Source: SFTJ01 sp051871555 (GTDB lineage: Bacteria; Bacteroidota; Bacteroidia; Bacteroidales; Muribaculaceae). Taken from it: a stretch of DNA of 17,593 nt. The position numbers were made by a program, and so were the translations under genes. Every line of letters begins with the position of its first letter. Position 1 is the stretch's first letter. The stretch lies in the NCBI GenBank assembly GCA_051871555.1, contig JBJECZ010000170.1:1-17593 (forward strand), given 5' to 3'. Shown here one piece after another: positions 1-7,036 of the stretch. The notes under the pieces were generated by a model that was not told the origin of the DNA, did not search any database, and was given only the letters and a program-made list of their open reading frames with translations.

Positions 1-306
1 ACCTTTCCAGGTGCCGTATTTATCGGCAAGCTCAATGTTTATAATACGGCGCTTAAGCCGGTAATTATCGCCGATGAAATCTGCAGTAATGCTCAAATTC
101 CTATAGGCATAAGCTTGGTCGTGCCTAATGGCAACGGCAATGTCATAATAGCCAAGTGAGTCGCCATATTGCGGAGTGAAATACAGCGGGCTATTGTGTG
201 TCCATCCGGCTTCTGGCACATCACTAAACTCGCTATAAGAAGAATGCTTAGGCGAACAAGCGCCCAAGCACACTAATATAGCCACAGCAACACATCGCAT
301 GAGCAT
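1..306 (-). CDS. gldH: GldH family lipoprotein (partial, C-terminus beyond window)
   Basis: This is the N-terminal part of a GldH-type lipoprotein; the gene runs off the left edge. Reading from 306, the protein starts with a short hydrophobic signal and the lipobox LGAC, with the lipidated cysteine at about residue 17, so it should be membrane-anchored. The mature part shows the family pattern: an aromatic, then GW with a proline-rich stretch, an IRHD..Y.Y.NL strand and LADKYGTWKG. GldH was named for gliding motility in Flavobacterium, but homologues occur widely in Bacteroidota, including non-gliding ones, so motility is not implied. In-frame starts lie at 318 (GTG), 306 (ATG) and 300 (ATG); 306 is chosen because it gives the fuller signal peptide. 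It begins about 20 bp after the ricT stop and is probably cotranscribed with it. Confidence 0.8.
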   Translation of the reverse strand, partial: MLMRCVAVAILVCLGACSPKHSSYSEFSDVPEAGWTHNSPLYFTPQYGDSLGYYDIAVAIRHDQAYAYRNLSITADFIGDNYRLKRRIINIELADKYGTWKG

Positions 307-325
307 AAAACTGCCCACGATGCCG

Positions 326-1786
326 TTACTGCTTGTTTTCTTTGTTTTCGCTGCGGTGGTCATCTCCTGCCTGCATTTCACGTTTTCTGCCGTTTCCTCC
401 GCGGTTGTTTCCGCCACGGCGACGGTTGTTGTTTCGGTTTTGCTCACCTCCACCATTTCGCGGCTGCTGACCATCATTCGACGGCTTTGCCATAGGCTGC
501 TGTTGGTCAACCGGCTGCTGTTGCTGAGCAGCTGCAGCATTGCGCTGTTCGCCCTGCTTGCGGTTGCGGCGGTCGCGTCCTTGCTGACGCTGACCATCAT
601 CCTGGCGATTCTGACGGTCGCCACGGCCTCCGTCGCGGCGTTTCTTCTTCTTTTTGTCGAAACGCGACACGCTATCCTGACCAATGATGTCGCCATAAGC
701 ACTGATTTCCTTTTCGCGCTGGTTGTCGTCGAGCAACAATTTCTCGGGACGCACACCATTCTTGTTCAGAGCAATCACCTCAAACACGCGCTCTGCCGAC
801 AATGTAACCAAGTTTGCAGCAATCTGCTTGTCGGTCGAATAGGTGATTTCGCGCTTGAAGATGTCGGTCTTGAAGTGGAAATAAGTGTTGTCTTTGGTTT
901 CGAGGCGCACATCGCGCGGAGGCAATTTCTTTGTAGCCTCAACATATCCGTCCACCTCAAAATTGATGCAACACTTCAGCTTGGCACATTGTCCTGCAAG
1001 TTTCTGCGGATTGAGCGATATGTCCTGATATCGGGCAGCACTTGTAGCCACCGACACAAAATTTGTCATCCAGCTTGAGCAACACAGCGGACGGCCGCAC
1101 GGACCGATTCCGCCAATACGCCCTGCTTCCTGACGGGCGCCAATCTGCTTCATTTCGATGCGAATCTTAAAAACATCGGCAAGCACCTTGATGAGTTGGC
1201 GGAAATCGACGCGTTCATCGGCAATATAATAGAATATAGCCTTGTTGCCATCGCCTTGATACTCCACATCGCCGATTTTCATGTTCAAATGCAAATCTTC
1301 GGCAATCTTGCGTGAACGTATCATGGTGTCAATTTCTTTTGCCTTTGCCTCCTCAAAGCGGTCGAGGTCGCTCTGCTTTGCCTTACGGAATACTCGAAGA
1401 ATTTCGGCATCGGGACGCAGATTAGCACGCTTCATCTGCAACTTAACCAAGCTGCCCATAAGCGACACTCTGCCAATGTCGTGACCGGGATTGGCTTCAA
1501 CAGCCACCATATCGCCCACGGCAAGCTGAAGGTGTTGCGAGTTGCGATAGAAGCCCTTGCGAGTGTTCTTGAATGTCACCTCCACAATGTCGAAGTCGTT
1601 TAATGACCCCGGCACATCGGCAAGCCAGTTATAGCTCTGCAGCTTGCTTCGCACCTCTACGTGTCTACAACCGCCGCCGCATATTTGGTAACAACCCTCA
1701 CAAGAGTCGCATTCGGGTGTTGCCTTGGGGCATCCGCTGCACCGCTTTTGAGTGGTTTGTTCTTTATTTTGTTCGTCGTTGTTCAT
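326..1786 (-). CDS. ricT: RicT/YaaT-like PSP1-domain protein with Cys-rich N-terminus and basic tail
   Basis: This 486-residue protein belongs to the PSP1/YaaT (RicT) family. Residues 16-40 hold six cysteines in C-x2-C-x6-C-x2-C-x2-C-x3-C-x3-C-like spacing. The PSP1 core follows, with the diagnostic GGIGPCGRPLCC and AGQCAKLKCCINFE motifs at roughly 225-275; the usual CGR of the second motif is CAK here. Family knowledge: Bacillus RicT joins RicA and RicF in an Fe-S complex that steers RNase Y in mRNA maturation. No ricA or ricF is visible in this window. The last 115 or so residues are a low-complexity tail rich in Lys, Arg, Gln, Gly and Asn, probably disordered and possibly RNA-binding (inference). 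It lies 56 bp downstream of rny on the same strand with no terminator between, so cotranscription is likely. Confidence 0.9.
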   Translation of the reverse strand: MNNDEQNKEQTTQKRCSGCPKATPECDSCEGCYQICGGGCRHVEVRSKLQSYNWLADVPGSLNDFDIVEVTFKNTRKGFYRNSQHLQLAVGDMVAVEANPGHDIGRVSLMGSLVKLQMKRANLRPDAEILRVFRKAKQSDLDRFEEAKAKEIDTMIRSRKIAEDLHLNMKIGDVEYQGDGNKAIFYYIADERVDFRQLIKVLADVFKIRIEMKQIGARQEAGRIGGIGPCGRPLCCSSWMTNFVSVATSAARYQDISLNPQKLAGQCAKLKCCINFEVDGYVEATKKLPPRDVRLETKDNTYFHFKTDIFKREITYSTDKQIAANLVTLSAERVFEVIALNKNGVRPEKLLLDDNQREKEISAYGDIIGQDSVSRFDKKKKKRRDGGRGDRQNRQDDGQRQQGRDRRNRKQGEQRNAAAAQQQQPVDQQQPMAKPSNDGQQPRNGGGEQNRNNNRRRGGNNRGGNGRKREMQAGDDHRSENKENKQ

Positions 1787-1842
1787 TCTCTAAGTTTTCA
1801 GCACTAAGCTATAAAAACACGATTCTTTTTTGATGCCCTAAA

Positions 1843-3393
1843 TTACTTTGCAAAACTTACGGCACGTGTTTCGCGAATCACTGTGATGCGAACTTGTCCC
1901 GGATAGGTCATTTCGTCCTGAATCTTGCGAGCAATTTCACCTGAAAGCTTCTCGGTTTCGGCATCCGAAATCTTATCGGCACCAACAATCACACGCAGCT
2001 CACGACCGGCTTGAATAGCATAGGTCTTGATTACACCAGGATAGCTGAGGGCAAGGTTCTCAAGGTCGTTGAGGCGCTTGATATAGGCTTCAACCACCTC
2101 GCGGCGAGCACCTGGACGAGCGCCAGAAATGGCATCGCACACTTGCACGATTGGAGCCAACAGGCTGGTTGCTTCTTCCTCGTCGTGGTGAGCACCGATG
2201 GCGTTGCATATGTCGGCTTTTTCCTTGTATTTTTCAGCCAACTTCATACCCAACAGTGCGTGTGGCAATTCGGGTTCTTCGTCAGGCACCTTGCCAATGT
2301 CGTGCAGCAATCCTGCACGGCGAGCCTTCTTCGGGTTCAAGCCCAATTCGGCAGCCATAATGGCACAAAGATTGGCTGTTTCGCGCGAGTGTTGCAACAG
2401 GTTCTGACCGTAGCTCGAGCGATATTTCATCTTACCCACAAGGCGGATAAGTTCGGGATGCAAGCCATGAATACCAAGGTCGATGGTAGTACGCTTACCA
2501 GTCTCGATGATTTCATCTTCCACTTGCTTGCGCACCTTAGCCACTACTTCCTCGATGCGGGCTGGGTGGATACGTCCGTCAGCCACCAGCTGATGCAAAG
2601 CCAAGCGGGCAATCTCGCGGCGAACAGGGTCGAAGCCCGAAAGCACGATTGCTTCTGGAGTGTCGTCGACAATAATTTCGATGCCCGTAGCAGCTTCAAG
2701 GGCACGAATGTTGCGGCCTTCACGACCGATGATACGACCCTTAATTTCGTCGTTTTCGATGTGGAAAACAGTCACAGCATTTTCAATGGCGGTTTCGGTG
2801 GCTGTGCGCTGAATGGTTTGCACCACAATGCGCTTAGCTTCTTTGTTGGCAGTGAGCTTGGCGTCGTCCATGATGTCGTTGATATACGATTGGGCGGCTG
2901 TCTTAGCCTCATCTTTCAGCGATTCAATGAGCTTTTCCTTTGCCTCGTCGGCCGAAAGTCCCGAAACGTGCTCGAGTGTCTCGGTCACTCTTGCCTGCAT
3001 CTTGCCAATTTCTTGCTTTTGAGCATCAATGTAGGCCTGTTCCTTTTCGAGCTTTTGTTGCAAAGCGTCGGTTTCGTTCTTGCGCTTCTGCACCTCAGAT
3101 TGTTGTTGGTTGATTTGCATCTCGCGTTGCTTGAGCTTGGCCTCGGTTGATTGCACCTTCGACAAGCGCTGAGTGGCAACCTTCTCGGCTTCTGCCTTGA
3201 TGGCTACACCTTCCTCCTTTGCCTCAAGAATTTTATTCTTTTTCAGCACCTCGGCTTCGAGTTTTGCCTCCTCGATGATGCTGTTGGCTCGCGATTTTGC
3301 TATCGACTTGAATATTGCTGTCATCACAGCTGCTCCAACCAGCAAGCCTGCTACAACCGCAATAACCAGATAAATTATTATTTGCAATTCCAT
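1843..3393 (-). CDS. rny: Ribonuclease Y
   Basis: This is a full-length RNase Y (516 residues; the family is about 510-520), the membrane-anchored endoribonuclease that starts mRNA decay. Residues 5-28 form one N-terminal membrane helix. Residues 30-150 or so are a charged, Glu/Lys/Gln-rich coiled coil. A KH RNA-binding domain carries GRIIGREGRNIRALE at about 219-233. The HD metal-dependent catalytic domain carries LLHDIGK with H364 and D365, and AHHDEEE near 401-407. The start gives a proper transmembrane anchor, so no shorter start is needed. It follows zapA and a candidate small RNA on the same strand and precedes ricT. No good TAnnTTTG element lies directly before its ATG, so it is probably read from upstream promoters. 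Confidence 0.97.
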   Translation of the reverse strand: MELQIIIYLVIAVVAGLLVGAAVMTAIFKSIAKSRANSIIEEAKLEAEVLKKNKILEAKEEGVAIKAEAEKVATQRLSKVQSTEAKLKQREMQINQQQSEVQKRKNETDALQQKLEKEQAYIDAQKQEIGKMQARVTETLEHVSGLSADEAKEKLIESLKDEAKTAAQSYINDIMDDAKLTANKEAKRIVVQTIQRTATETAIENAVTVFHIENDEIKGRIIGREGRNIRALEAATGIEIIVDDTPEAIVLSGFDPVRREIARLALHQLVADGRIHPARIEEVVAKVRKQVEDEIIETGKRTTIDLGIHGLHPELIRLVGKMKYRSSYGQNLLQHSRETANLCAIMAAELGLNPKKARRAGLLHDIGKVPDEEPELPHALLGMKLAEKYKEKADICNAIGAHHDEEEATSLLAPIVQVCDAISGARPGARREVVEAYIKRLNDLENLALSYPGVIKTYAIQAGRELRVIVGADKISDAETEKLSGEIARKIQDEMTYPGQVRITVIRETRAVSFAK

Positions 3394-3423
3394 GTGTATA
3401 ATATAAAAGTGTTTATTGTTTAT

Positions 3424-3525
3424 AAAAAAAGCACCTCCAACAGCAGGCTCACATTCTCATCTTCGGCGGGCATGGCTACCCATCAAAGAAATGCTATTGC
3501 CGCTTTGCAAGTGCAGGTTAATTAT
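3424..3525 (-). ncRNA. Candidate structured small RNA (possibly 6S-like) between zapA and rny
   Basis: The zapA-rny gap (3394-3612) holds no ORF but can fold on the minus strand into one long, interrupted hairpin. GCACTT (3514-3509) pairs with AGGTGC (3436-3431). CAATAGC (3499-3493) pairs with GCTGTTG (3444-3438), and TCTTTG pairs with CGAAGA further in. The tip is GGGTA-GCCA-TGCCC. Seven U's follow the outer stem (3430-3424), as at an intrinsic terminator. A TAATTTTT sequence (3540-3533) resembles a -7 box and would start the RNA near 3525. In gamma-proteobacteria the 6S gene ssrS lies beside zapA, and a Bacteroidales RNA motif has been equated with 6S, so 6S is a reasonable guess. At about 100 nt it is short for 6S. 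It could instead be an attenuator in front of rny. Confidence 0.5.
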
Positions 3526-3612
3526 CTCGTAAAAAAATTATATCCTTCAATCATCTGCATCATGTGCCACAAAAATCTTGGCACCGATACACATCATAAG
3601 CCAAAAGCGCAG

Positions 3613-3915
3613 TCACTTCACGTTTTTGACCACCAATTCATCGAGTTTTTTTTCAAATTCGCTCAGCAGACTCTCTGCATCATCGTTCAACTTCTTGGCT
3701 TTGGCATAGTGTAAGGCAAACTGAAATGCCACTCTTGCCATTACCTCCTCAGATGTGCATTTGCCTTTAAAGCGCTGCATCCACTTAATCCACAATGAAT
3801 TAACACCGCTTTCAGCAATGCGATACATCTGCTCGTCGTCAGGTTCAATTTGCAGTGGAATCGGGTTTAATCCCGCTATCTTTATGTTGATATTTTGTTT
3901 CTTTCCTTCAGGCAT
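3613..3915 (-). CDS. zapA: Cell division protein ZapA
   Basis: This 100-residue protein matches the ZapA family of FtsZ-ring associated proteins, which crosslink FtsZ protofilaments at midcell. The N-terminal strand region reads INIKIAGLNPIPLQIEPDDE, followed by the typical helix (MYRIAESGVNSL) and a long C-terminal helix rich in Lys, Glu and Leu that would form the dimer coiled coil. Length is normal for the family (about 95-110). It starts one base after the stop of the upstream coiled-coil gene (TGA-A-TG arrangement at 3919-3913), so the two are almost certainly translated from one mRNA. A candidate small RNA and rny lie downstream. Confidence 0.9.
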   Translation of the reverse strand: MPEGKKQNINIKIAGLNPIPLQIEPDDEQMYRIAESGVNSLWIKWMQRFKGKCTSEEVMARVAFQFALHYAKAKKLNDDAESLLSEFEKKLDELVVKNVK

Positions 3916-3916
3916 A

Positions 3917-4210
3917 TCAATCCGTCAACTGAGAGATACATTTGTCAATGTCCCGCACTATTTTTGAAATCCTGGCTTTGTTCTGCTCCATTTGCTCAGC
4001 CGATGCTGCCATCGTGCGAGCCAAGCGCAAATATTCGTTTTCCTGACGCAACTGCTGCAACTCTTTCATCGACTTGTTGTTATCAGCTTTCAGTGCAGCA
4101 TTTTCGCCAATGAGAGTTTCCTTTTCATCCACAAGCACGTTATACTTTTCAATAAGCACATCGCACTTGTTTGAAACTCTTTGTAAAATATTTTGCAAAT
4201 CAGAAGCCAT
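3917..4210 (-). CDS. Small coiled-coil protein, ZapB-like
   Basis: This 97-residue protein is almost entirely helical, with heptad-like spacing of Leu, Ile and Val through residues 5-80 (for example LQQLRQENEYLRLAR) and no other recognisable domain. Size, coiled-coil character and its position immediately before zapA suggest a ZapB-like partner of ZapA at the division septum. That role is inferred from context: sequence similarity to enterobacterial ZapB cannot be judged by eye. The two genes are one base apart. A TAATTTTG element 19 bases before the start codon is the likely operon promoter. Confidence 0.75.
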   Translation of the reverse strand: MASDLQNILQRVSNKCDVLIEKYNVLVDEKETLIGENAALKADNNKSMKELQQLRQENEYLRLARTMAASAEQMEQNKARISKIVRDIDKCISQLTD

Positions 4211-4228
4211 AATGATTCCAATTTTTTA

Positions 4229-4236
4229 CAAAATTA
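4229..4236 (-). promoter_or_regulatory. Putative -7 element (TAATTTTG) of the zapB-like/zapA/rny operon
   Basis: TAATTTTG on the minus strand fits the Bacteroidota -7 consensus TAnnTTTG exactly and ends about 18 bases before the start codon at 4210. A TTTG at the usual -33 distance was not found, so this is a partial match. The rest of 4211-4360 is AT-rich and holds no ORF. Confidence 0.5.
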
Positions 4237-4360
4237 GAAATAAAATTGCAATATTGCCCTATATTTTCAACTAAAAAATCACTGGCCAACAAAAAAATGT
4301 CAGTTTTTACGCTATTTTTGCACAATTGACACACAGTAATGCCACCCCGAACGAACCATC

Positions 4361-4383
4361 AAAAAAAAGGCTCAAAAAGCCTT
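4361..4383 (-). terminator. Intrinsic terminator overlapping the rsgA stop codon
   Basis: On the minus strand AAGGC (4383-4379) and GCCTT (4371-4367) form a short stem around a 7-nt loop that contains the rsgA stop codon TGA, followed by a run of eight T's. The last codons of rsgA (Lys-Ala) supply the 5' arm. The stem is short, but the strong U-tract makes it a good terminator candidate. Confidence 0.7.
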
Positions 4384-5307
4384 GCGATATTTGTCGTCGG
4401 CGCTGTCGTCCATAATGCTCAGATAACTTGCATAACGCGATTGGCTTATGCGGCTCTCCTCCACCGCCTTTAGCACAGCGCATCCCGGCTCATGGGTGTG
4501 GGTGCAATTGCCATAGCGGCAGCCGCTCGACATAGCAAATATCTCGGGGAAATAGTGCGACACCTGTTCGCGCTGAAAATCGATGGTGCCGAACCCCTTT
4601 ACACCTGGAGTGTCGATTACGGCTCCGCCATCTTTCAGAAAATACATCTCCGAAAAGGTGGTGGTGTGCATGCCGGTGTGGTGGCTGTCGCTCACCTCGC
4701 CCACTCGCGCCGCCGCTTCGGGCACAAGCAGGTTCACCAGCGTGGATTTGCCCACGCCCGAATTGCCCGACAGCAACGTAAGCTTGCCTTTAAGTCTCGC
4801 CTTCAAATCGTCGATTCCTTCGCCCGTTTTTGCCGACACCCTCACTACTTCGTAGCCAATCGATTCATAGAGATATGCCACAGCCTCAAGCAGGCTGCGG
4901 TCGTCGTCATATTCGAGCAAGTCAACCTTGTTAATAACCAGCAATGCCGGCACATTATATGCCATTGCCGTAGCAAGGAAACGGTCGATGAACGTGGTGT
5001 TGGTGGCAGGATTAGCCAACGTCACCACCAGCGCAGTCATGTCGATGTTGGCTGCAAGTATATGGCTCTCCTTCGACAAGTTCGACGCACGGCGGATGAT
5101 GTAATTGCGGCGCGGCTCGATGGCTGTGATGAATGCAGCGCCATCGGCATTCAACAGCACCGCCACCCTATCGCCTACAGCCACAGGATTGGTGCTGCGT
5201 ATGCCCTTGAGCCTGAAATTGCCTTTAATCTTGCAATTATGCATCGTGCCGTCGTCGGCAAGCACCACATACCAGCTACCCGTATTCCTTATTACCAATC
5301 CGTTCAT
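4372..5307 (-). CDS. rsgA: Ribosome small-subunit assembly GTPase RsgA
   Basis: This 311-residue protein is RsgA (YjeQ/YloQ), a circularly permuted GTPase that checks late 30S subunit maturation in the cytoplasm. An N-terminal OB-fold spans roughly 1-65. The GTPase motifs appear in permuted order: G4 NKVD (126-129), SAK (158-160), the P-loop GNSGVGKST (181-189) and DTPG (232-235). The C-terminal zinc site is C263-x4-C268-x-H270-x5-C276. Length is typical and all key residues are present. It appears to be a single-gene unit, with a -7-like element upstream and a terminator overlapping the stop codon. Confidence 0.97.
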   Translation of the reverse strand: MNGLVIRNTGSWYVVLADDGTMHNCKIKGNFRLKGIRSTNPVAVGDRVAVLLNADGAAFITAIEPRRNYIIRRASNLSKESHILAANIDMTALVVTLANPATNTTFIDRFLATAMAYNVPALLVINKVDLLEYDDDRSLLEAVAYLYESIGYEVVRVSAKTGEGIDDLKARLKGKLTLLSGNSGVGKSTLVNLLVPEAAARVGEVSDSHHTGMHTTTFSEMYFLKDGGAVIDTPGVKGFGTIDFQREQVSHYFPEIFAMSSGCRYGNCTHTHEPGCAVLKAVEESRISQSRYASYLSIMDDSADDKYRKAF

Positions 5308-5334
5308 ATAAGTTCATGAAAATATATTCAACGA

Positions 5335-5342
5335 CAAAGTTA
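5335..5342 (-). promoter_or_regulatory. Putative -7 element (TAACTTTG) of rsgA
   Basis: TAACTTTG on the minus strand fits TAnnTTTG and lies 27 bases before the rsgA ATG. No clear -33 TTTG is seen at 17-23 bp. The intergenic stretch 5308-5581 holds this element and the plus-strand promoter at 5513, and nothing else recognisable. Confidence 0.5.
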
Positions 5343-5512
5343 CACAAATTTGAGCACATCATGCCATAAAAGCACATTTTCGGGGCAAAATAATTCTCTA
5401 TTTATTCATTTTTTGAGCGTCGTAAACGCCCATTTTATGGCTGTTTTGGCTAATCCATTTAACTCAAATGCCTGAAAATTTGCATATTCCATAAAAAGTT
5501 ATTACCTTTGCA

Positions 5513-5520
5513 CCCGATTT
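5513..5520 (+). promoter_or_regulatory. Putative -7 element (TACCTTTG) of the winged-helix gene
   Basis: TACCTTTG fits TAnnTTTG. Transcription would start near 5527, leaving a leader of about 55 nt, AT-rich before the ATG at 5582. The only nearby TTTG (5479-5482) is about 30 bp upstream, longer than usual, so the -33 box is uncertain. Confidence 0.6.
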
Positions 5521-5581
5521 AGAAATTATACAACGAATAGTTTATAGCTGAAAATTAATAGTAATTTAAAAAGACGTAAAA

Positions 5582-5791
5582 ATGAATTTAGAAACTATCG
5601 GAACTTGGGCTGGTTCAGTTTGGACTGCCTTGAATTCTGCTGAAGAAGCAACTCTCACAATGAAGGCTCTCAAGAAAGCCACAAAGCTGAAAGAAAAAGA
5701 GATTTTTGCTGCACTTGGTTGGCTTGGCCGTGAAGGCAAAGTTGCAATCGCTGAAACTGAAACTGACGTTACAATCACTCTCGTAGGCTAA
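5582..5791 (+). CDS. Small winged-helix domain protein (DUF2582-like)
   Basis: This 69-residue protein resembles the small winged-helix proteins (DUF2582 type) common in Bacteroidota. It has a helix with TWAGSVWTAL, a predicted helix-turn-helix built from TMKALKKATKLKEKEIFAALGWLGREGK, and a short beta wing ending in VTITLVG. The molecular role is not known to me; DNA binding is implied only by the fold. It stands alone on the plus strand between minus-strand genes, with its own -7 element and a strong terminator, so it is an independent transcription unit. Lysine and alanine content and the clean short unit suggest a well-expressed small protein (inference). Confidence 0.88.
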   Translation: MNLETIGTWAGSVWTALNSAEEATLTMKALKKATKLKEKEIFAALGWLGREGKVAIAETETDVTITLVG

Positions 5792-5843
5792 TCACAACTT
5801 TTTAGTTTAGACCTCAGAGTAATTTTGGAAACTCTCAAATAAC

Positions 5844-5890
5844 AAAGGTGTGCCAATCGTTCAACGATTCGACACACCTTTTCTTTTTTG
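5844..5890 (+). terminator. Strong intrinsic terminator after the winged-helix gene
   Basis: AAAGGTGTG (5844-5852) pairs perfectly with CACACCTTT (5873-5881). An inner stem forms from AATCGT and ACGATT, and the hairpin is followed by TTCTTTTTTG. It lies about 50 bases after the winged-helix stop. The other strand has only a weak T-run, so the main direction is plus. Confidence 0.88.
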
Positions 5891-5929
5891 TCTTATATAA
5901 TTGCAGAGTAACCGCTATACTCGTGGCCC

Positions 5930-6337
5930 TCAGTTTGCTGCAACAAACACCGACGATACCAACTCGGCATCGGCGCCTTCAAAAATTCGCACATCGGTAA
6001 TGGGTCTATAATCTATTCCCATAAAACGCAGCAACTGAAAAGCTGCAAATTGGCCATCGCACGACACGCACACCTCAAGCCGCATATTGCTTATGGGCGA
6101 CTCTTTCACCTCTCCCAGTTCTGCCACGTCTTCTTTGAGATTATCGTTGTGGCTGTCAAGCAACTTCTTCACTCGGATGCCGGTTTCTATGTCAAGGTCT
6201 TTCAAACTGACATTAATCTTGCTTTCCGTAGGAAGATAATAAGCACGCTTAACTAAGCCAAAAAATGATTCACGAATATCTATGTTTTCGTTTTCAATAA
6301 CCTTGTCGGTCATTGTTAATCGCATTATATTTGCCAT
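5930..6337 (-). CDS. Hypothetical protein, 135 aa, cytoplasmic
   Basis: I do not recognise this family. The 135-residue protein has no signal peptide or membrane helix. It is acidic, with alternating predicted strands and helices: a middle helix (LDIETGIRVKKLLDSHNDNL) and a C-terminal alpha/beta part with EVCVSCDGQFAAFQLLRFMG and a final hydrophobic strand. Its two cysteines are close together (VCVSC) but form no obvious metal site alone. A shorter in-frame start exists at Met5 or Met9; the first ATG is kept because nothing decides between them. Its 5' region carries a TACTTTTG -7-like element. Its neighbours (a secreted hypothetical protein and a plus-strand regulator) do not indicate a role. 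Confidence 0.75.
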   Translation of the reverse strand: MANIMRLTMTDKVIENENIDIRESFFGLVKRAYYLPTESKINVSLKDLDIETGIRVKKLLDSHNDNLKEDVAELGEVKESPISNMRLEVCVSCDGQFAAFQLLRFMGIDYRPITDVRIFEGADAELVSSVFVAAN

Positions 6338-6429
6338 AATTGTTTTGTCGATTTTTTATTTATTTTTGCCGTTAAATTAAGTTAAAAAAAGAATTGATGT
6401 AGGCAAATGCCCCCAAAAGCGCACTTACC

Positions 6430-6437
6430 CAAAAGTA
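6430..6437 (-). promoter_or_regulatory. Putative -7 element (TACTTTTG) before the 135-aa hypothetical gene
   Basis: TACTTTTG fits TAnnTTTG on the minus strand and would give a leader of about 85 nt. A TTTG at 6453-6450 is only 12 bp away, closer than the usual -33 spacing, so the call is tentative. Confidence 0.4.
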
Positions 6438-6477
6438 GCACCATGCACGCAAAGCGCTATTCAACATGCTAAATCGA

Positions 6478-6912
6478 CTAACAATTGATGCGTTTCAAAA
6501 CCACCACCCGCTCGCTGGCAAAGAAACGCAGGGGAAATGAAATGGATGCCGAGAAACGAGTGGCTTGTCCGGTTGCAAGCCCTCGCCGCTTCAGGTCGGA
6601 ACAGCCTCTTGTGAGCGAAGTACCCGACGTGCGTGCAGACGAATGCGACGGCAACATTTGCACCGGGCAGGTGTTGCACACGCGCAATGGCATACCGCAA
6701 TCCACCAGCTCAGGCACCTGCAAAAAGCCTTGCAGCGAGTCGCTGTCGACCAACGAATGGTCGACACACGATGCTTGCTTGGCGAAATGCTCAATCTGCC
6801 AGGCAGATTCCCGGCAATTGTGCGCGCCAGCGGGTGCACACAATGTGGCAGCAATGCCGTTCACCCACAGCATCGCCACTATAGCCACTATTATGCATCG
6901 CAGTTTTTTCAT
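6478..6912 (-). CDS. Putative small secreted protein, unknown function
   Basis: I do not recognise this protein. It has 144 residues and begins with a convincing signal peptide: MKK, then a hydrophobic run (IIVAIVAMLWVNGIAA) and a likely cleavage site before residue 25-30. The mature part is rich in Ser, Arg and Cys, with several cysteines (including CNTCPVQ) that could form disulfides outside the cytoplasm, and a basic, hydrophobic C-terminus. Plus-strand ORFs of similar length overlap it, but they lack a signal peptide and look like shadows. It lies downstream of the GH89 gene but after that gene's terminator, so it probably has its own promoter; no good one was found. It may be a real small exported protein or a spurious ORF. 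Confidence 0.5.
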   Translation of the reverse strand: MKKLRCIIVAIVAMLWVNGIAATLCAPAGAHNCRESAWQIEHFAKQASCVDHSLVDSDSLQGFLQVPELVDCGMPLRVCNTCPVQMLPSHSSARTSGTSLTRGCSDLKRRGLATGQATRFSASISFPLRFFASERVVVLKRINC

Positions 6913-6966
6913 TCTCTACATATCAATGCCCCACAGTCGGTGGACATCCATCAACTAAAACAAAAC

Positions 6967-6998
6967 CTTCCCACAAAAAGTTCATTTTTTGCAGGAAG
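6967..6998 (-). terminator. Terminator after the GH89 gene
   Basis: On the minus strand CTTCCTGCAAAAA (6998-6986) pairs with TTTTTGTGGGAAG (6979-6967), a 13-bp stem with a 6-nt loop, followed by GTTTTGTTTT. Two of the pairs are G-U wobbles on this strand but would be C/A mismatches in a plus-strand transcript, which fixes the working strand as minus. Confidence 0.75.
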
Positions 6999-7036
6999 AT
7001 TTTTTCGTATAATGACGAATTATTTTTATGTTATAT

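Noticed and set aside
299..1078. Plus-strand ORF with many hydrophobic stretches that looks like a membrane protein
   Set aside because: The hydrophobicity comes from the complement of the Gln/Arg/Lys/Asn-rich tail codons of ricT; not a real gene.
2011..3150. Long plus-strand ORF (379 aa) opposite rny
   Set aside because: It is the antisense shadow of a clear RNase Y gene; the product has no recognisable domain.
3564..3584. Hairpin GTGCCA...TGGCAC just after zapA as a terminator
   Set aside because: No T-run follows on the minus strand, so it is not a convincing intrinsic terminator; it might be part of an mRNA structure.
4313..4320. Plus-strand TATTTTTG as a promoter
   Set aside because: It fits TAnnTTTG but points into the antisense of rsgA with no plus-strand gene downstream until 5582.
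6485..6958. Plus-strand ORF (157 aa) overlapping the secreted hypothetical gene
   Set aside because: No signal peptide, domain or promoter; the minus-strand frame has a convincing signal sequence and fits the local gene direction.
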